Of a DNA stretch of 64,000 bases, positions 45,612 to 56,519 are shown in pieces. The notes beneath the pieces are model-generated. The model had not been told where the DNA came from. It worked only from the letters and a program-made list of their open reading frames with translations, and made no database searches. The DNA comes from Anastrepha obliqua (lineage: Eukaryota > Arthropoda > Insecta > Diptera > Tephritidae), in the NCBI RefSeq assembly GCF_027943255.1, contig NC_072895.1, positions 36,802,001 through 36,866,000 on the forward strand, in the 5' to 3' direction. The stretch's first letter is position 1; each line of letters begins with the position of its first letter. Position numbers and translations under genes: made by a program.

Positions 45612-45793
45612 ATGAGCAAGGTAACGACAAATGAGCAAGGTAACACTAATGAGCAAGGTAACACTAAATAGCAAGGTAACACTAATGAGCAAGGTAACAC
45701 TAAAGAGCAAGGTAACACTAAAGAGCAAGGTAACACTAATGAGCAAGGTAACTACATATGAGCAAGGTAACACTAATGAGCAAGGTAACGACA
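45612..45793. repeat. 18 bp minisatellite, about 10 copies
   Basis: Unit ATGAGCAAGGTAACACTA, with the first and last units ending GACA instead of ACTA. Because the unit is a multiple of three, forward frames read as repeated MSKVTL; this is not evidence of a protein. Confidence 0.9.
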
Positions 45794-46850
45794 CATTTTT
45801 TCGTGCGTGCAGCCTGTTAAATCGAATTATAAGACGTTATCACGTCAAAAATTAACTGCGATCGTAAAACGCTTCTTAATTACCTTCATTCAATGGGAAA
45901 AATTGGGAGCCCACGAGCTCAACGAAAAAAAAATGAAGAAAATCGCCTTCAAATTGCTTCCCAGCATCACCAGGAGATGCGTCAAAGTCAAGAGTCAAGC
46001 CGGATCTTCATCCAAAGGATATCATGATATGTGTTTGGTGGGACTGGGAGGACATGGTGCACTGGGAAATGCTCGAAAAAAATGCCACGGTCAACAAGGA
46101 GTTCTACATTGCCCAGCTACACCGCATGAATGAGGCTATTCGACTGAAAATACCTGACCGACATGGTAAAATCATATTTCTTCAAGACAACGCCAGGCCC
46201 CAAGTGGCACAAGTCGTCAAAGACGCACTCCAAGAGCTCGAATGGGAGGTCCTTCAACATCCGCCGTATTCTCCGAATCTCCCACCGACTGATTACCATC
46301 TTTTCCGCTCTCTGTCAAACCATATGAAGGGTCGATAACAAAGAGGTCCTTAAAAACTGGCTCAACAACTTATTTTATATCAGACCAAGCTATTTTTGGC
46401 GGAACGGCATCCACAAATTTGTTGAGAGGTAGAAAAAGATTGTAAACAGCAACGGCGAATATATAATTGATTAACTTATTAATATAATTATTGTTTTTTT
46501 CAATAAAAGTCTTTGATAAAAACGCTAATAATAATATAAATCCATTCCTCTTACCTTACGGGCTTGTGATGTGAAGCTACATATAAAGTAAATAAATTTA
46601 ATGCAAATATTAATTAAATATTGCCATTACTTAACACTTAAATGGCCGCATATTATTTCCCGTAGGTTTATGCTAAGATCGTCGAGCAGATTGGTGTTTC
46701 AATAACTACACTAGTCTACAAGGAAAAGTATCCGAAATAATTTAAACTAATATCTGCTTCTCTGTCCATGCAAAATTCGGATTGATAACTAAAATTAATT
46801 TATTAGTTTGAGTTTTTACGATAATCGTATCTTTCGTGTTTAATGGAACT

Positions 46851-47318
46851 AGGCCGACAAAATTTAACCAACATTCAGACCCAGAAACCAAACTATATAT
46901 TTCCGAAGGTTTATGATGCGCTGAATCCAAATCTGGCCTCAGAATTGCTCTATCAGCTCTGGTTTTTGAGATATCCTAACCTAAAAGTGCAAAAAACACC
47001 ATTTTTGCCCATATTTGAGGTTATGCGATATCTCTGCGAAAAAAAATGATATTTGAGCAAACAAAACGCCATTTGAAAAAAGAAGGATTGTATTTAAAGA
47101 TGCCATCCTTTAATTTTGGTGAAAGAAAACATCTGCAAGGCTACATAACCTCAAATATGGGCAAAAATGGGGTTTTTTGCACTTTTAGGTTAGGATATCT
47201 CGAAAACCAGAGCTGATAGAGCAATTCTGAGGCCAGATTTGGATTCAGCGCATCATAAACCTTCGGAAATATATAGTCTGGTTTCTGGGTCTGAATGTTG
47301 GTTAAATTTTGTCGGCCT
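46851..47318. repeat. Foldback palindrome with 175 bp arms
   Basis: The left arm 46851-47025 and right arm 47144-47318 are near-perfect reverse complements (outer AGGCCGACAAAATTT, inner ATTTGAGGTTATG), around a 118 bp spacer. No coding sequence. It could be a MITE lacking a separate interior, or an inverted duplication able to form a long RNA hairpin. Confidence 0.9.
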
Positions 47319-47319
47319 G

Positions 47320-48755
47320 TGCTATCGGATCAATAGAACTATCAGATCAATGAACTTTTCAATCATGAATCATGAATCAACTAATTGGCATACAAAATAA
47401 AAATTTTACTACCTGTATTTATTATTCTAGGCAATGACGAAACAATACGACGTCTTCCATTAAATACCAGTATCTGAGCTGGAATGCTGCCATATTAGTT
47501 TGACTTTTCCCTGCAGGGCAGCAGCCTGTGCATTAAACATTAGTGAGTGTGCTGCTACATATTTATGCACACACATCTGTACATACATTTTCACCAGAGC
47601 GCGTCAACCACAAAGCGCAATAAAAATGTAATTTACTGAATTTTCTTGCAAACGAACTAAGATTTTATGGATGAAATGAAATACGTTGCTATGAGTAGGT
47701 AGCTCAATGCTAGAGGTGAAATGGTTTTGCTACGTGGATTAAACTTTTGTTAAGGGATAAGGAAACTGACTTATTCAATATTCATATTAAATAAAAAACG
47801 TAATTTGGTTGGAATACTCTGAACATGAAGGTTCGATTCTTACACAAATACATGCAAAAGTGCATACATAAATTAAGTAATTTCGGTTTTACCGATATTA
47901 GCAAAGCCCCCAATCTTTCAATTTGTCACGATGCACATACACAACTGATTTGATTGTTGCTGCGAACGATTACATAAGGCAACGTAAATTTTTATACTGA
48001 ACTGCCAATAATTTTTTTATTTGTGTAATCAATACAAAAATTCTTGGATAAAAACATTTTTCGAGGTTTACTCTCAACGTAACTTTGAAGGGGTTCACCT
48101 TTGTAGAGTTCACCTCCTTAGCACAATTTATATGGTCTCACCGTAGCCACGCTTAACATTTTATGACGACTACACCGCACGAAAACATTATTAGACCAAA
48201 AAGCGTTAGCCTTTAATTTAAAAGTGTAAAATGTATTTACGAAGGATGGAGAAAGCGGGAAAAATGTGTTCCCTTTCTTGCCTGAAGGTAGTAAAAAAGT
48301 ACGTAAAGTAGCTAATTAGTCCTGTAATAGAGAAAAACTAAGTATATTGGTTATTGAATCTATATTACCTTCAAACAAAACAACAGAAAAATTATTGTTT
48401 TTTTTTCAAGCAAATATAATATTTATTTAGAAAATTATTGTTTTTTTTTCAAGCAAATATAATATTTATTTAGAATATTTTCGATGTTTAGCTAACACAA
48501 GAGCATGGAAAACTATGTGATGTTACTTATGTATGTGTTTTAAGTTAGGCGTAGTTGTAAAACAAATACTAGTTATATGTGAAACGAGACAAAAGTAAAA
48601 AAATGGAGTCTCTAAAGGGGTATTTTCATTATATTAAAAAGGAAAGCTGCTAGCAAGCAAAAATATGTTGGAAAATTAGTTCACTCTTATGCATATAAAG
48701 CCATGTTTAGTAACCTTTGCATTACGAGGTGTTGCAAATTTGCTCATTTCAGAAT
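47320..48755. other. Gene-free stretch
   Basis: No gene supported. It contains a ~43 bp perfect tandem duplication at 48388-48474 (unit with CAAGCAAATATAATATTTA). Confidence 0.5.
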
Positions 48756-48759
48756 CGTA

Positions 48760-50627
48760 TGAACGTAAATGTTGATTTCATAACAGTTTTTACAAAGGAT
48801 GGTTCCATGTGTAGAGGTCCACGCAGGTGGGGAAAGTTACTGATCGCCATTCACTTGGGAATGGTCAGGTCGATTCTTCTGCATATGGTTCAAGCAGCTC
48901 ACAACGGCCGGAATTAGCCCAGTATCCTCTGGGTAGCTTCCGAACACCCGTTCGGGAGTGAGCTAACGTGAGAAGGCGAAACATTCCAGGATAGCTGGTT
49001 GTGCGTTGGGTTTGGGACCCGCCACTTAAAAATCCCCCGAATGAAACGTTTAAAAAAGCCTCGGATGAGACCTCCCTATACTGATGACGACTACTGCAAA
49101 CGAAATAAGGATTACGATTTGAGGGCATGCACCTGGAATGTCCGGTCCCTCAATGGGGAAGGTGCCACTGCCCGGCTGGTTGATGTCTTCGTGAGAGTAA
49201 AGGCTGACATCACTGCCATTCAAGAGATGCGATGGACGGGACAAGGCAAGAAAAGCGTAGGACCTTATGACGTTTACTACAGCTGTCATGTAAAGGAGCG
49301 CAAATTCGGTGTTGGATTTGTTGTGGGAGAGAGACTTCGTCGCCAAGTACTGTCGTTCACTCCGGTGGACGAGCGTCTCGCAACAATCCGCATCAAAGCC
49401 CGTTTTTTTAACATATCGCTTATTTGCGCCCACGCCCCGACGGAAGAGAAGGACGATGCGACCAAAGATTCCTTCTATGAGCGCCTGGAACGTTCCTATG
49501 AGCGCTGCCCCCACCACGACATAAAAATCGTGCTTGGCGACTTCAACGCCAGGGTGGGCAAGGAAGGAATTTTTGGTCCCACAGTCGGAAAATTCAGCCT
49601 GCACAACGAAACATCCGGTAACGGACAGAGGTTGATCGACTTCGCCGGGGTCCGAAACATGGTAGTCTGCAGCACCAGATTCCAGCATAAGAAGATTTAC
49701 CAAGCCACCTGGCTGTCTCCTGATCGAAAAACACGAAACCAGATCGATCATGTTGTGATAGATGGAAGACACGCTTCTAGTGTATTAGATGTACGTACGA
49801 TCCGAGGACCCAACATCGACTCGGATCATTACCTTGTTGCAGCCAAACTGCGCACCTGCCTCTGTGCAGCAAAAAACTTACATCTACCTGCGCAAAGAAT
49901 GTTGAACATAGAAAAGCTGCAATCACAACACACAGCCAGAAGATTAGCCACTCGACTTTCACTCCTGCTCTTAAAGAGTACAGCCCAACAAACCGGCATG
50001 CACGAGCGATGGAGCAACATTTCTCGTTCTCTACGTACCGCCGCCGAAGAAGAAATCGGATTCCGGCGAGCCCGAAAAAACAATTGGTACGACGAGGAAT
50101 GTCATGCTGCCGCCGAAAGAAAGGATGCCGCCTATAGAGCCACGCTGCGATCGAGCGCAACGCGAGCCATGTGGGATCGCTACAGAGAGCTGAAAAAGGA
50201 AGAGAGACGTATTATCCGACAGAAGAAACGAGAGGCCGAAATACGTGAGTGCAAGGAGCTTGAGATGCTGGCCAATAGGAACAACGCCCGAAAATTCCAC
50301 CAGAAAGTTCGGCGGCTTTCAGAAGGTTTTAAGATTGGGGCGTTTTCCTGTAAGAACAAAGATGGCGATCTGGTGACTGACGTACAGAACAATCATAAAT
50401 TATGGAGGGAACACTTCTCGAACCTGTTAAACAGTGACAGCTGCGCATGTCACCGAGAATGTGAAGATACCGATACCCCAATCGTTGACGACGGAATTGT
50501 CGTTCCGCTACCCGATCATGACGAGGGGAGAATAACGATAACGCGGCTAAAGAACAACAAAGCCGCGGGCGCCGACGGACTGCCGGCTGAGCTATTCAAA
50601 CATGGCGGGGAGGATCTGGCCGTTTGA
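48760..50627 (+). mobile_element. RTE-type LINE copy B, 5' half
   Basis: A long 5' UTR-like segment precedes an open frame from 48999. It overlaps the start of copy A (DLVTDVQNNHKLWREHFSN versus DLVTDIQSNLKLWREHFSN), so the two copies are complementary halves of one family. It ends abruptly after KAAGADGLPAELFKHGGEDL, where mariner-type sequence begins. Confidence 0.9.
48999..50627 (+). CDS. RTE ORF2, endonuclease and RT start (3' truncated)
   Basis: A 542-residue uninterrupted frame. Residues about 27-290 form an apurinic-type endonuclease: CTWNVRSLNG, IQEMRWTGQGKKS (catalytic Glu), LGDFNARVGKEG, and the final SDHYLVAAKL (catalytic Asp-His). This enzyme nicks target DNA to prime reverse transcription. 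A basic linker (RYRELKKEERRIIRQKKRE) follows, then the RT N-terminus LKNNKAAGADGLPAEL. The RT active site is missing because the element is cut at 50627. Genome pipelines often call such fragments craniofacial development protein 2-like; that is a misnomer. The start may lie at a later ATG (49041). Confidence 0.9.
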   Translation: MCVGFGTRHLKIPRMKRLKKPRMRPPYTDDDYCKRNKDYDLRACTWNVRSLNGEGATARLVDVFVRVKADITAIQEMRWTGQGKKSVGPYDVYYSCHVKERKFGVGFVVGERLRRQVLSFTPVDERLATIRIKARFFNISLICAHAPTEEKDDATKDSFYERLERSYERCPHHDIKIVLGDFNARVGKEGIFGPTVGKFSLHNETSGNGQRLIDFAGVRNMVVCSTRFQHKKIYQATWLSPDRKTRNQIDHVVIDGRHASSVLDVRTIRGPNIDSDHYLVAAKLRTCLCAAKNLHLPAQRMLNIEKLQSQHTARRLATRLSLLLLKSTAQQTGMHERWSNISRSLRTAAEEEIGFRRARKNNWYDEECHAAAERKDAAYRATLRSSATRAMWDRYRELKKEERRIIRQKKREAEIRECKELEMLANRNNARKFHQKVRRLSEGFKIGAFSCKNKDGDLVTDVQNNHKLWREHFSNLLNSDSCACHRECEDTDTPIVDDGIVVPLPDHDEGRITITRLKNNKAAGADGLPAELFKHGGEDLAV

Positions 50628-51010
50628 GTGGCAATTCGTCGGGGATTTCACTCAAATGGCTTCTTCACTTTTTGAACCATTTCACGTTACGTTGCAGTCT
50701 TTTGATGACCACCTCCATAACGTTTCGCGATGCCAACAGTATCAATGTGTTGAGTAATGGTGCGATAAACAAAAACTTTATTTACTTTAAGGTGCTCGAG
50801 CTCACGAACAATCGCTGGTTGTGATTTGCCCGCCAAATATAATGCAATTACACTATTACGTTTGAAATCTACTACTGACTTTCTTTTTTCGCGTTTACTC
50901 TCGGCAAAAAGCTTTCGCGCGCTTATAAGCAATACTCTGGGCTGTCATTTAGCCAACTAACAGACAGCTGAACAGCTAACAGACAGCAGACCGCCGTGCA
51001 TCAGCTGTGC
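50628..51010 (-). pseudogene. Tc1/mariner-type transposase, N-terminal fragment
   Basis: The minus-strand frame 50932-50687 reads VDFKRNSVIALYLAGKSQPA, then IVRELEHLKVNKVFVYRTIT and RYGGGHQKTAT: a helix-turn-helix followed by the GGGHQKT linker. The style suggests the maT/DD37D group. No catalytic residues are present. The 50627/50628 junction with RTE lacks a TA, so this is more likely a rearrangement or truncated copy than a clean insertion. Confidence 0.65.
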
Positions 51011-51129
51011 GCGTGGTCTGAAGCTCTCATCCAGCGATTATCTAACACAAATTACTAAGCGCCAATTTATAAACTTATCTGGGGAACTATATTTTTTTAT
51101 TTTAAATAAATATAATAACATGGGTTATA

Positions 51130-51733
51130 CACTTTTTTCGTTCTATAGAATGTACTTTTCTTAATAATTAATTTAAGTTTCGTGAAATGTGTATTTTTGG
51201 ATATTTTTAAAAGTTTAAATATGAAAAACATAAATTGTTAGATCTAAACTGATAATGAAAATATAAGAAATTTAGGCGGTTCTATTATTTTTTCGTGTGG
51301 TGTATTAGTCAGTCGGCAGAATTTCAAATCATGCATGAAACGTGTTTTTTCTGATGCCAATAGTTTTAGTGTAAAAGGCAGAAGTTTTACGAGAAGGGAG
51401 AAGGAATATAATTTTATTTTTCCTCCAATTTTTATTTTTCTCATAATTTAGTAACATAATTTTAATGGATACCAGGCAGTAAAATGGTCGCGGTTCGAAA
51501 TGCTGCCGAAATACATATATACATACCTACACGTTTAAAAAATTATTGCAGTAAAATAATCAACAACTGATTTAGGATTCAAGATCACGAATCTACTAAA
51601 TTTTATGAAATATTTATTCCTGCACAAAATACATTCAGATATGAAGCTATAGGGCCTTCTATTTTATGGTACCAGCACAGGGTCCATATAACACATCAGA
51701 GAAGAAGTTTGGTCAAAATCCATACGAATTATA
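51130..51733. other. Unassigned spacer
   Basis: AT-rich; no gene seen. Confidence 0.4.
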
Positions 51734-53010
51734 TGAGAGGTGCCTTTTATTTGGCAGGATTTGGCAACCCTGGTGTTGCAATCTGGCAACTGACAGCTGT
51801 ATCGCAAAGTTTGACATTTTTTGGCTTTTACGTACTCAGCGCCATTTGTGTTGTTTACAGTAACTTAAAAGATTCTTCTCGGTCCAAAAATGGAATTAAA
51901 TCGTGAACATTTTCGTGCGATTATTTTTACAACTTTCGACGTGGATTAACTCAGCAACCTTGCATGGATGAACTTAATTCATTTTTTGGCGATGAAGCTC
52001 CATCAAGGACCAGAGTTTATCGATGGTATGGTGAATTCAATCGTGGTCGTAGTTCACTCCAAGACGAATTTCGTGAAGGTCGTCCAAAATCAGTTGTTGT
52101 TCCCAAAACCATTGATGCTGTGCGCGAACTGATATTGCAAGATCGTCATGTGACATATCGCGACATAGGATCAACCTTGGGCATTAGTTGGACCAGCATA
52201 CATTCAATATTGCATAAACATTTGACTGTCAAAAAAATTTGTTCGCGTTGGATCCCACACAATTTGTCAATCGCTCAAAAAAACGCGTGTGTCGATTGGT
52301 CGAAGGAAATGCTCAAAAAATACGATCGCGGCGCTTCGAAATACGTCTATGACATCATGACAGAGTATGAATCATGGATTTACGCGTATGAGCCCGCAAG
52401 TAAACAGCAGTCGACTGTATGGGTGTTTCAAGATGAGCCAAATCCAACAAAAGTTGTTCACGCACAAAGCACTTCCAAGCCAATGGTCGCCTGTTTTTTC
52501 GGAAAACTGGACATGTCACAACCGTACCACTAGAACAACGCAGAACAGTAAATTCTGAGTGGTCCACAACCATTTGTTTGCCAGTTGCCTTCCAAGAAAT
52601 TAGGAAAACCAATCGCCAAAGACGGCTCACTCTTCACCAGGACAATGCGAGCTCAATGCGAACACATCGCCTCAAACAACTTCATTTTTGAGCACCCAAA
52701 ACATCGAATTAATGGGTCATCCGCCATATAGTCCTGACTTGGCACCGAATGACTTCTTTTTATTCCCGTACGTAAAAAACAAACTGAGAGGTCAACGTTT
52801 TTCGACACCTGAAGAAGCGATTGCGGCATTCAGAATGCATGTTTTGGAGGTACCTCATTCAGAGTGGCAAAAGTGCTTCGACAATTGGTTCAAACGCATG
52901 CAAAAGTGTATAGATCTTCATGGAGAATATTTTGAAAAACAATAAAGTGATTTTCGATGATTAAAATTTGTTTTTGTTCTCTAATCCCGAAATATAAAAG
53001 GCACCCCTCG
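51734..53010 (+). mobile_element. Full-length but dead mariner, 1277 bp
   Basis: Inverted ends TGAGAGGTGCCTTTTAT and CGAGGGGTGCCTTTTAT with TA on both sides. Length is right for a complete mariner. The family differs from those at 36120 and 43364. Confidence 0.9.
51964..52945 (+). pseudogene. Mariner transposase, inactivated
   Basis: The N-terminal DNA-binding region (MDELNSFFGDEAPSRTRVYR; GISWTSIHSILHKHLTVKK) and the WIPHNLS linker are in frame up to 52533. The first catalytic motif, normally a GDESW-type sequence, reads MTEYESW, so the first Asp is replaced by Tyr. A one-base loss in GGAAAA near 52503 shifts the frame, after which HQDNASS (second Asp) and, from 52688, YSPDLAPNDFFLF (third Asp) can be read. 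The usual C-terminus ends at 52945. A dead copy. Confidence 0.9.
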
Positions 53011-53011
53011 T

Positions 53012-54100
53012 ATTGTCAGGAATTCGAACAAAATAGTTATTAATTATCAACACGTGGAATAAGTCATCATACAATTCATATGTCTTCATATAAACCGTTG
53101 TTTCGAAAATAGCACAAATCCAATGCATAAAAGAATAAAGAAATCACAAACAATTTTCAGTTTGTATTTGAAAATATTCACAAGCTTTGATCAATTAAAA
53201 ATTCGTCAACAAATGAAATTGATTTCCAGTAATGCAGAAAGTGGTGTAAATCCAGGGGTGATCGCGGGAGGGAGCGAGATTTGGTCAATAAATAAGGTGA
53301 AAAACAAAATTGTGAGGGGAACTTCGACTGCCCAGTCACGGAGGAAATTCGCCAGCTGAATTCTGCACGATTATTTCACTCACTCGTCCAATCAGTTGTT
53401 GTTTAGACGGCAACAAAGTGTTACTGCTTGATTTTTTCGTATATCACTAACACATTCTTAGTTTTTCGTAAACAACCCGATTCATTACCCCTGCTGCGTC
53501 AGTCTCTCAACTGATTCTGTCAAATTCGCTGAGAAACGGTTAACGGTTTGATATTGGCCGCAAAGTGTACATGAATTGAGGACGAGGTTTCAATTACTGG
53601 AAATATATATTATACACGTACAACATTCAATGTGAGTAATAGGAACAACAGCAAAAGGCATGTACCTAGTAAAAGTGTTTGCGTGTCTAAGATACAATAG
53701 CAACTTCAACTCTAGTTGGAGTTGTTGGCTATGTACCTACATTAATACAAAAAATTTTGTTGATGCTACCCCCAAATGCAAAGAAAATTTTGAAAACTTA
53801 AAAAATGTATATATGTATGTATTTATATTTATCTTCAGAAGCTTCGCTGTTTTTTTATCGTATTCGGCAGATTAACCATTCCATTCGATTAATTTGCTTG
53901 CTGTTGCTGTTGGCAGCAGTAGGCTAGCCGGCTTGGTGACGCCGTATGCTCCTTTTAACGACCGATTCTTCCGTCGAACACTTTCTTGAGCGCTGGATAT
54001 ACCGGAAGAAAATACCTGCTTAGTGGGGGAAAATTTGTTTTGGTTACTGTGATAAATATATGTATGTACGTACTAAAATAAAAGTATTTTTAGCAAAATG
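53012..54100. other. Gene-free stretch
   Basis: No supported gene; a short ATGT tract near 53808-53822. Confidence 0.4.
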
Positions 54101-54109
54101 ATTTTCAAT

Positions 54110-54640
54110 GAGTAAAACAAACGCCAGTACACCGACATTTTCTCACGAGTGGTATCCACTCAGAAGTGCTGTAGCGGAACCTGAGCCTGCAGCCAGCTGA
54201 CTACTGTAGAATCTTTCAATTAAGTTAATGACAATAAAAGGGAATCTGGAGAGAACTGATCTAACTGAACTAGTCAAGTCTGCCCAGTATATGGGCATCC
54301 CATAAACCTCAAGTTCTTGATCAGTTCGGTGTACATCGCACAGGCCAACAGTAGATGGGACAACCAGGCAGGTGCATCCGCGAAATGTGTGAACGCAGGA
54401 CTAGGTTCCTCATTAATTTAGACCGGCCTTTCATTGGTATGGTGATTGGCATCATCATTGGGCGTTGCTTAATGGAAATTTATAGTAATCGTATGGAGTT
54501 TCCTTCTAATGACTTCTGTCGCAGCTGAGGTGAAGAGTGTTGAGCACCTTCTCTGCCACTGTCCTGCTCTTGCCAGAACGTGACATCGCTATCATCGATA
54601 TCTGGCAGACTTGGAATCTGCAACCATCCACAATTTTTTA
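54110..54640 (+). pseudogene. LINE C-terminal remnant
   Basis: A broken reading near 54516-54590 gives CRS*GEVKSVEHLLCHCPALA, the zinc-knuckle-like C-terminus of I/Jockey-group LINEs, with a stop inside. Upstream matches are weak. It abuts R1-type sequence at about 54645. Confidence 0.5.
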
Positions 54641-54644
54641 TTGT

Positions 54645-56290
54645 TTATTAGAGACAGAGAGACAAAATAGTTTCACCACATTGGGAATTAGAATGGGAGA
54701 CCTATGCCCAAACAAGTCGTATCACAATGAACCAAAATGTGCAGTTAACAAAAAAGAAGAATTCCTGATGAGCATAAAACGGCTCAAAAATAGTAAAGCT
54801 CCAGGTCCAGATGGAATCCCTCGTACCGACATTTTTGTAGATATCTACAAAACATCTCTAAAGGAGGGTACATTTTCATCCCAGTGGAAGTTGCTGAAAC
54901 TGGTTTTAATTCCAGAAGGATCCAAGTCTGCGGAAGATCCTACAGGCTACTGCACTCTGTGCATGCCCCTGGAACACCTGATCGCAAATCGTCTGGAGGA
55001 TGCTATAGAGGATGTAGGCGGTCTATCAACCCGACAATTCGGATTCCGGTAATCCCGTTCAACTACAGATGCCGTATCTGCAGTCAAAACGATTGCGCAG
55101 AAGGCAATTGAAGGTACTCGATGGCTATACGCTAGCAAGGAGTACTACCTAATTGCGGCGCTGGACATTAGGAACGCCTTCAATTCGGCGAATTGGAGCA
55201 AAATTCAAATCGCGCTTGATAGTTTCCACATGCCAATGTACATTCGTAGGATTGTCGCCAGCTACCTTTCTGACAGAACCCTGCGTTATAAAACCGATGC
55301 TGATGTAAAAGAGTACAAAATAACTGGCGGAGTTCCACAAGGCTCAGTCCTGGGCCCCTTGTTGTGGAACGTTATGTACGATGGAGTTTTGCGCCTCAAT
55401 CTACCTCTAGGGTCACAAATCGTAGGCTTTGCTGACGACATTGCTGTTGCTGTCGTGGCTAAATCACTCCATCAAGCCGAAGAAATATGTAACCAGGCTG
55501 TCGGCATGGTAAGGGAATGGTTGTGCAACAGTGGTATACCTCTTGCGGACCATAAAACTGAAGTACTATAGTATTAATTAGCAGCAGGAAGATTGTGCTG
55601 CGCGTTTTGTACGGTATCGGAAGATGCCATTATGGTTATAGCAGGACTACTCCCAATCAATTTAATGGCAAAAGAGTATGCTGAAATTTACAAAAACAAA
55701 GCTACTTCAGAACGGGTGACAATACACAAGGAAGCAAGAGAGCGTAGCCTGATTCCGTGGCAGGGAAAATGGGGTTCGTCGCTCAACGGACGCTGAACGT
55801 ACCGTTTGATTCCCATATTTTCCAAATGGGTTAACCGTGAACATGGAGAGATATATTACTATCTGACCTAAATACTGACAGGACATGGGTGCTTTAAGTA
55901 CTACTTATATAGGTTTAAGCACGAAGACGACCCGTACTGTTCTCATTGTGCACCAACTGCAGAAGACGCAGAACACGTTTTGTTTGTCTGTCTGCGATTA
56001 GCATTCGAAAAGGAAGAACTAAGCACTAGGGTGGGGCAGCCAATAACGGCTGATAACCTAGTGGATATTATGATAGAGTCCGAAAAACATTGGTCCGCTG
56101 TATGTAATATGGCAAAAATAGTAATCTCCAAACTGCGTCGAGCTGAACAACAGTGCAGATCTTCATGAAGAAGCAATAGGCCGCTCTCCCTCCCGAGAGG
56201 TACTACTTAACGGTTGTCTCGCGTGAGGGAAACGGAGCTGGGGTGGGTTTTTAGCGGGTGAGCCGAAAGGCAAGTCTCACACTTTTCGGC
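54645..56290 (+). mobile_element. R1-clade LINE, reverse transcriptase to 3' UTR
   Basis: Frames give IKRLKNSKAPGPDGIPRTDI (RT start), LKLVLIPEGSKSAEDPTGY, GGLSTRQFGFR, then after a frameshift LDIRNAFNSANWSKIQ, GGVPQGSVLGPLLWNVMYD and the catalytic box IVGFADDIAVAVVAK near 55430. The C-terminal zinc-knuckle CSHCAPTAEDAEHVLFVC is at about 55940-55995, and the last stop is at 56166-56168. There are at least four breaks and a deletion between RT and C-terminus. R1 relatives often target rDNA, but no rDNA is seen here. Confidence 0.85.
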
Positions 56291-56294
56291 TTTC

Positions 56295-56516
56295 AATGCT
56301 TTGTGCACGAAGTGGAAACAACAAAAACCTAACATCAAGGTAGGGGACCTTGTCGTCATTAAAGAGGACAACCTACCACCAAACGAATGGAGAATGGGAC
56401 GAGTAGTAAAACTACATCCTGGACCCGACAATCAGGTACGCGTCGTGGACATCACGACCCAAAGGGGACAGGTGACTAGACCACTAGTCAAACTGGTCCT
56501 ACTTCCTCCTTAGTCA
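56295..56516 (+). pseudogene. BEL/Pao retrotransposon polyprotein, C-terminal end
   Basis: Reads KWKQQKPNIKVGDLVVIKED, then NLPPNEWRMGRVVKLHPGPD and RPLVKLVLLPP, ending at a stop near 56513. This is the DUF5641-type tail that closes BEL/Pao integrases. Everything upstream is missing. LTR sequence may follow, but I cannot define it. Confidence 0.85.
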
Positions 56517-56519
56517 GAA

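Larger units (their letters stand above)
43839..45852. mobile_element. Inverted-repeat-bounded, satellite-rich insert of about 2 kb
   Basis: TTTAACGTGATAACGTC at the left and its inverted counterpart TTTGACGTGATAACGTC at the right lie about 2 kb apart, both within the split mariner; weaker similarity continues some 20 bases outwards. The interior is non-coding repeats: (AACAC)n, a ~120 bp satellite, a segment ending TATAATATTAGTATAGAT, and an 18 bp minisatellite. No transposase. Superfamily unknown. Confidence 0.6.
43364..46549 (+). mobile_element. Mariner element split by a satellite-rich insert
   Basis: The left end ATGGGTTGGGAAATAAGTTC follows TA. Transposase N-terminus at 43574-43729 (FAFYRVQKAAEAARDIFNAL; STARKCFAKFKTGYLDVDD) and, after the insert, KLGAHELNEKKMKK (linker), FLQDNARPQVAQVVKD (second catalytic Asp) and YSPNLPPTDYHLFRSL (third). 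The third motif has Asn for the first Asp of SPD but keeps the catalytic Asp. The first catalytic Asp block is lost in the gap or frameshifted. The right end near 46519-46549 is a weak match to the left. Confidence 0.75.

Noticed and set aside
45612..45793. CRISPR-like repeat-spacer look
   Set aside because: Units are adjacent 18 bp tandem copies with no unique spacers, in a eukaryotic genome.
45612..45855. Repeated MSKVTL peptide and its minus-strand shadows
   Set aside because: The 18 bp repeat keeps frame by its length alone; no conserved protein context.
46024..46338. SETMAR-like host gene
   Set aside because: Only the mariner catalytic part is present; no SET domain and frames are broken.
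48999..50627. Host craniofacial development protein 2-like gene
   Set aside because: The domain order endonuclease, basic linker, RT start shows RTE ORF2.
54537..55052. Single 171-residue protein starting at 54537
   Set aside because: The first ~40 residues are an out-of-frame reading of another LINE; only the later part is R1 RT.
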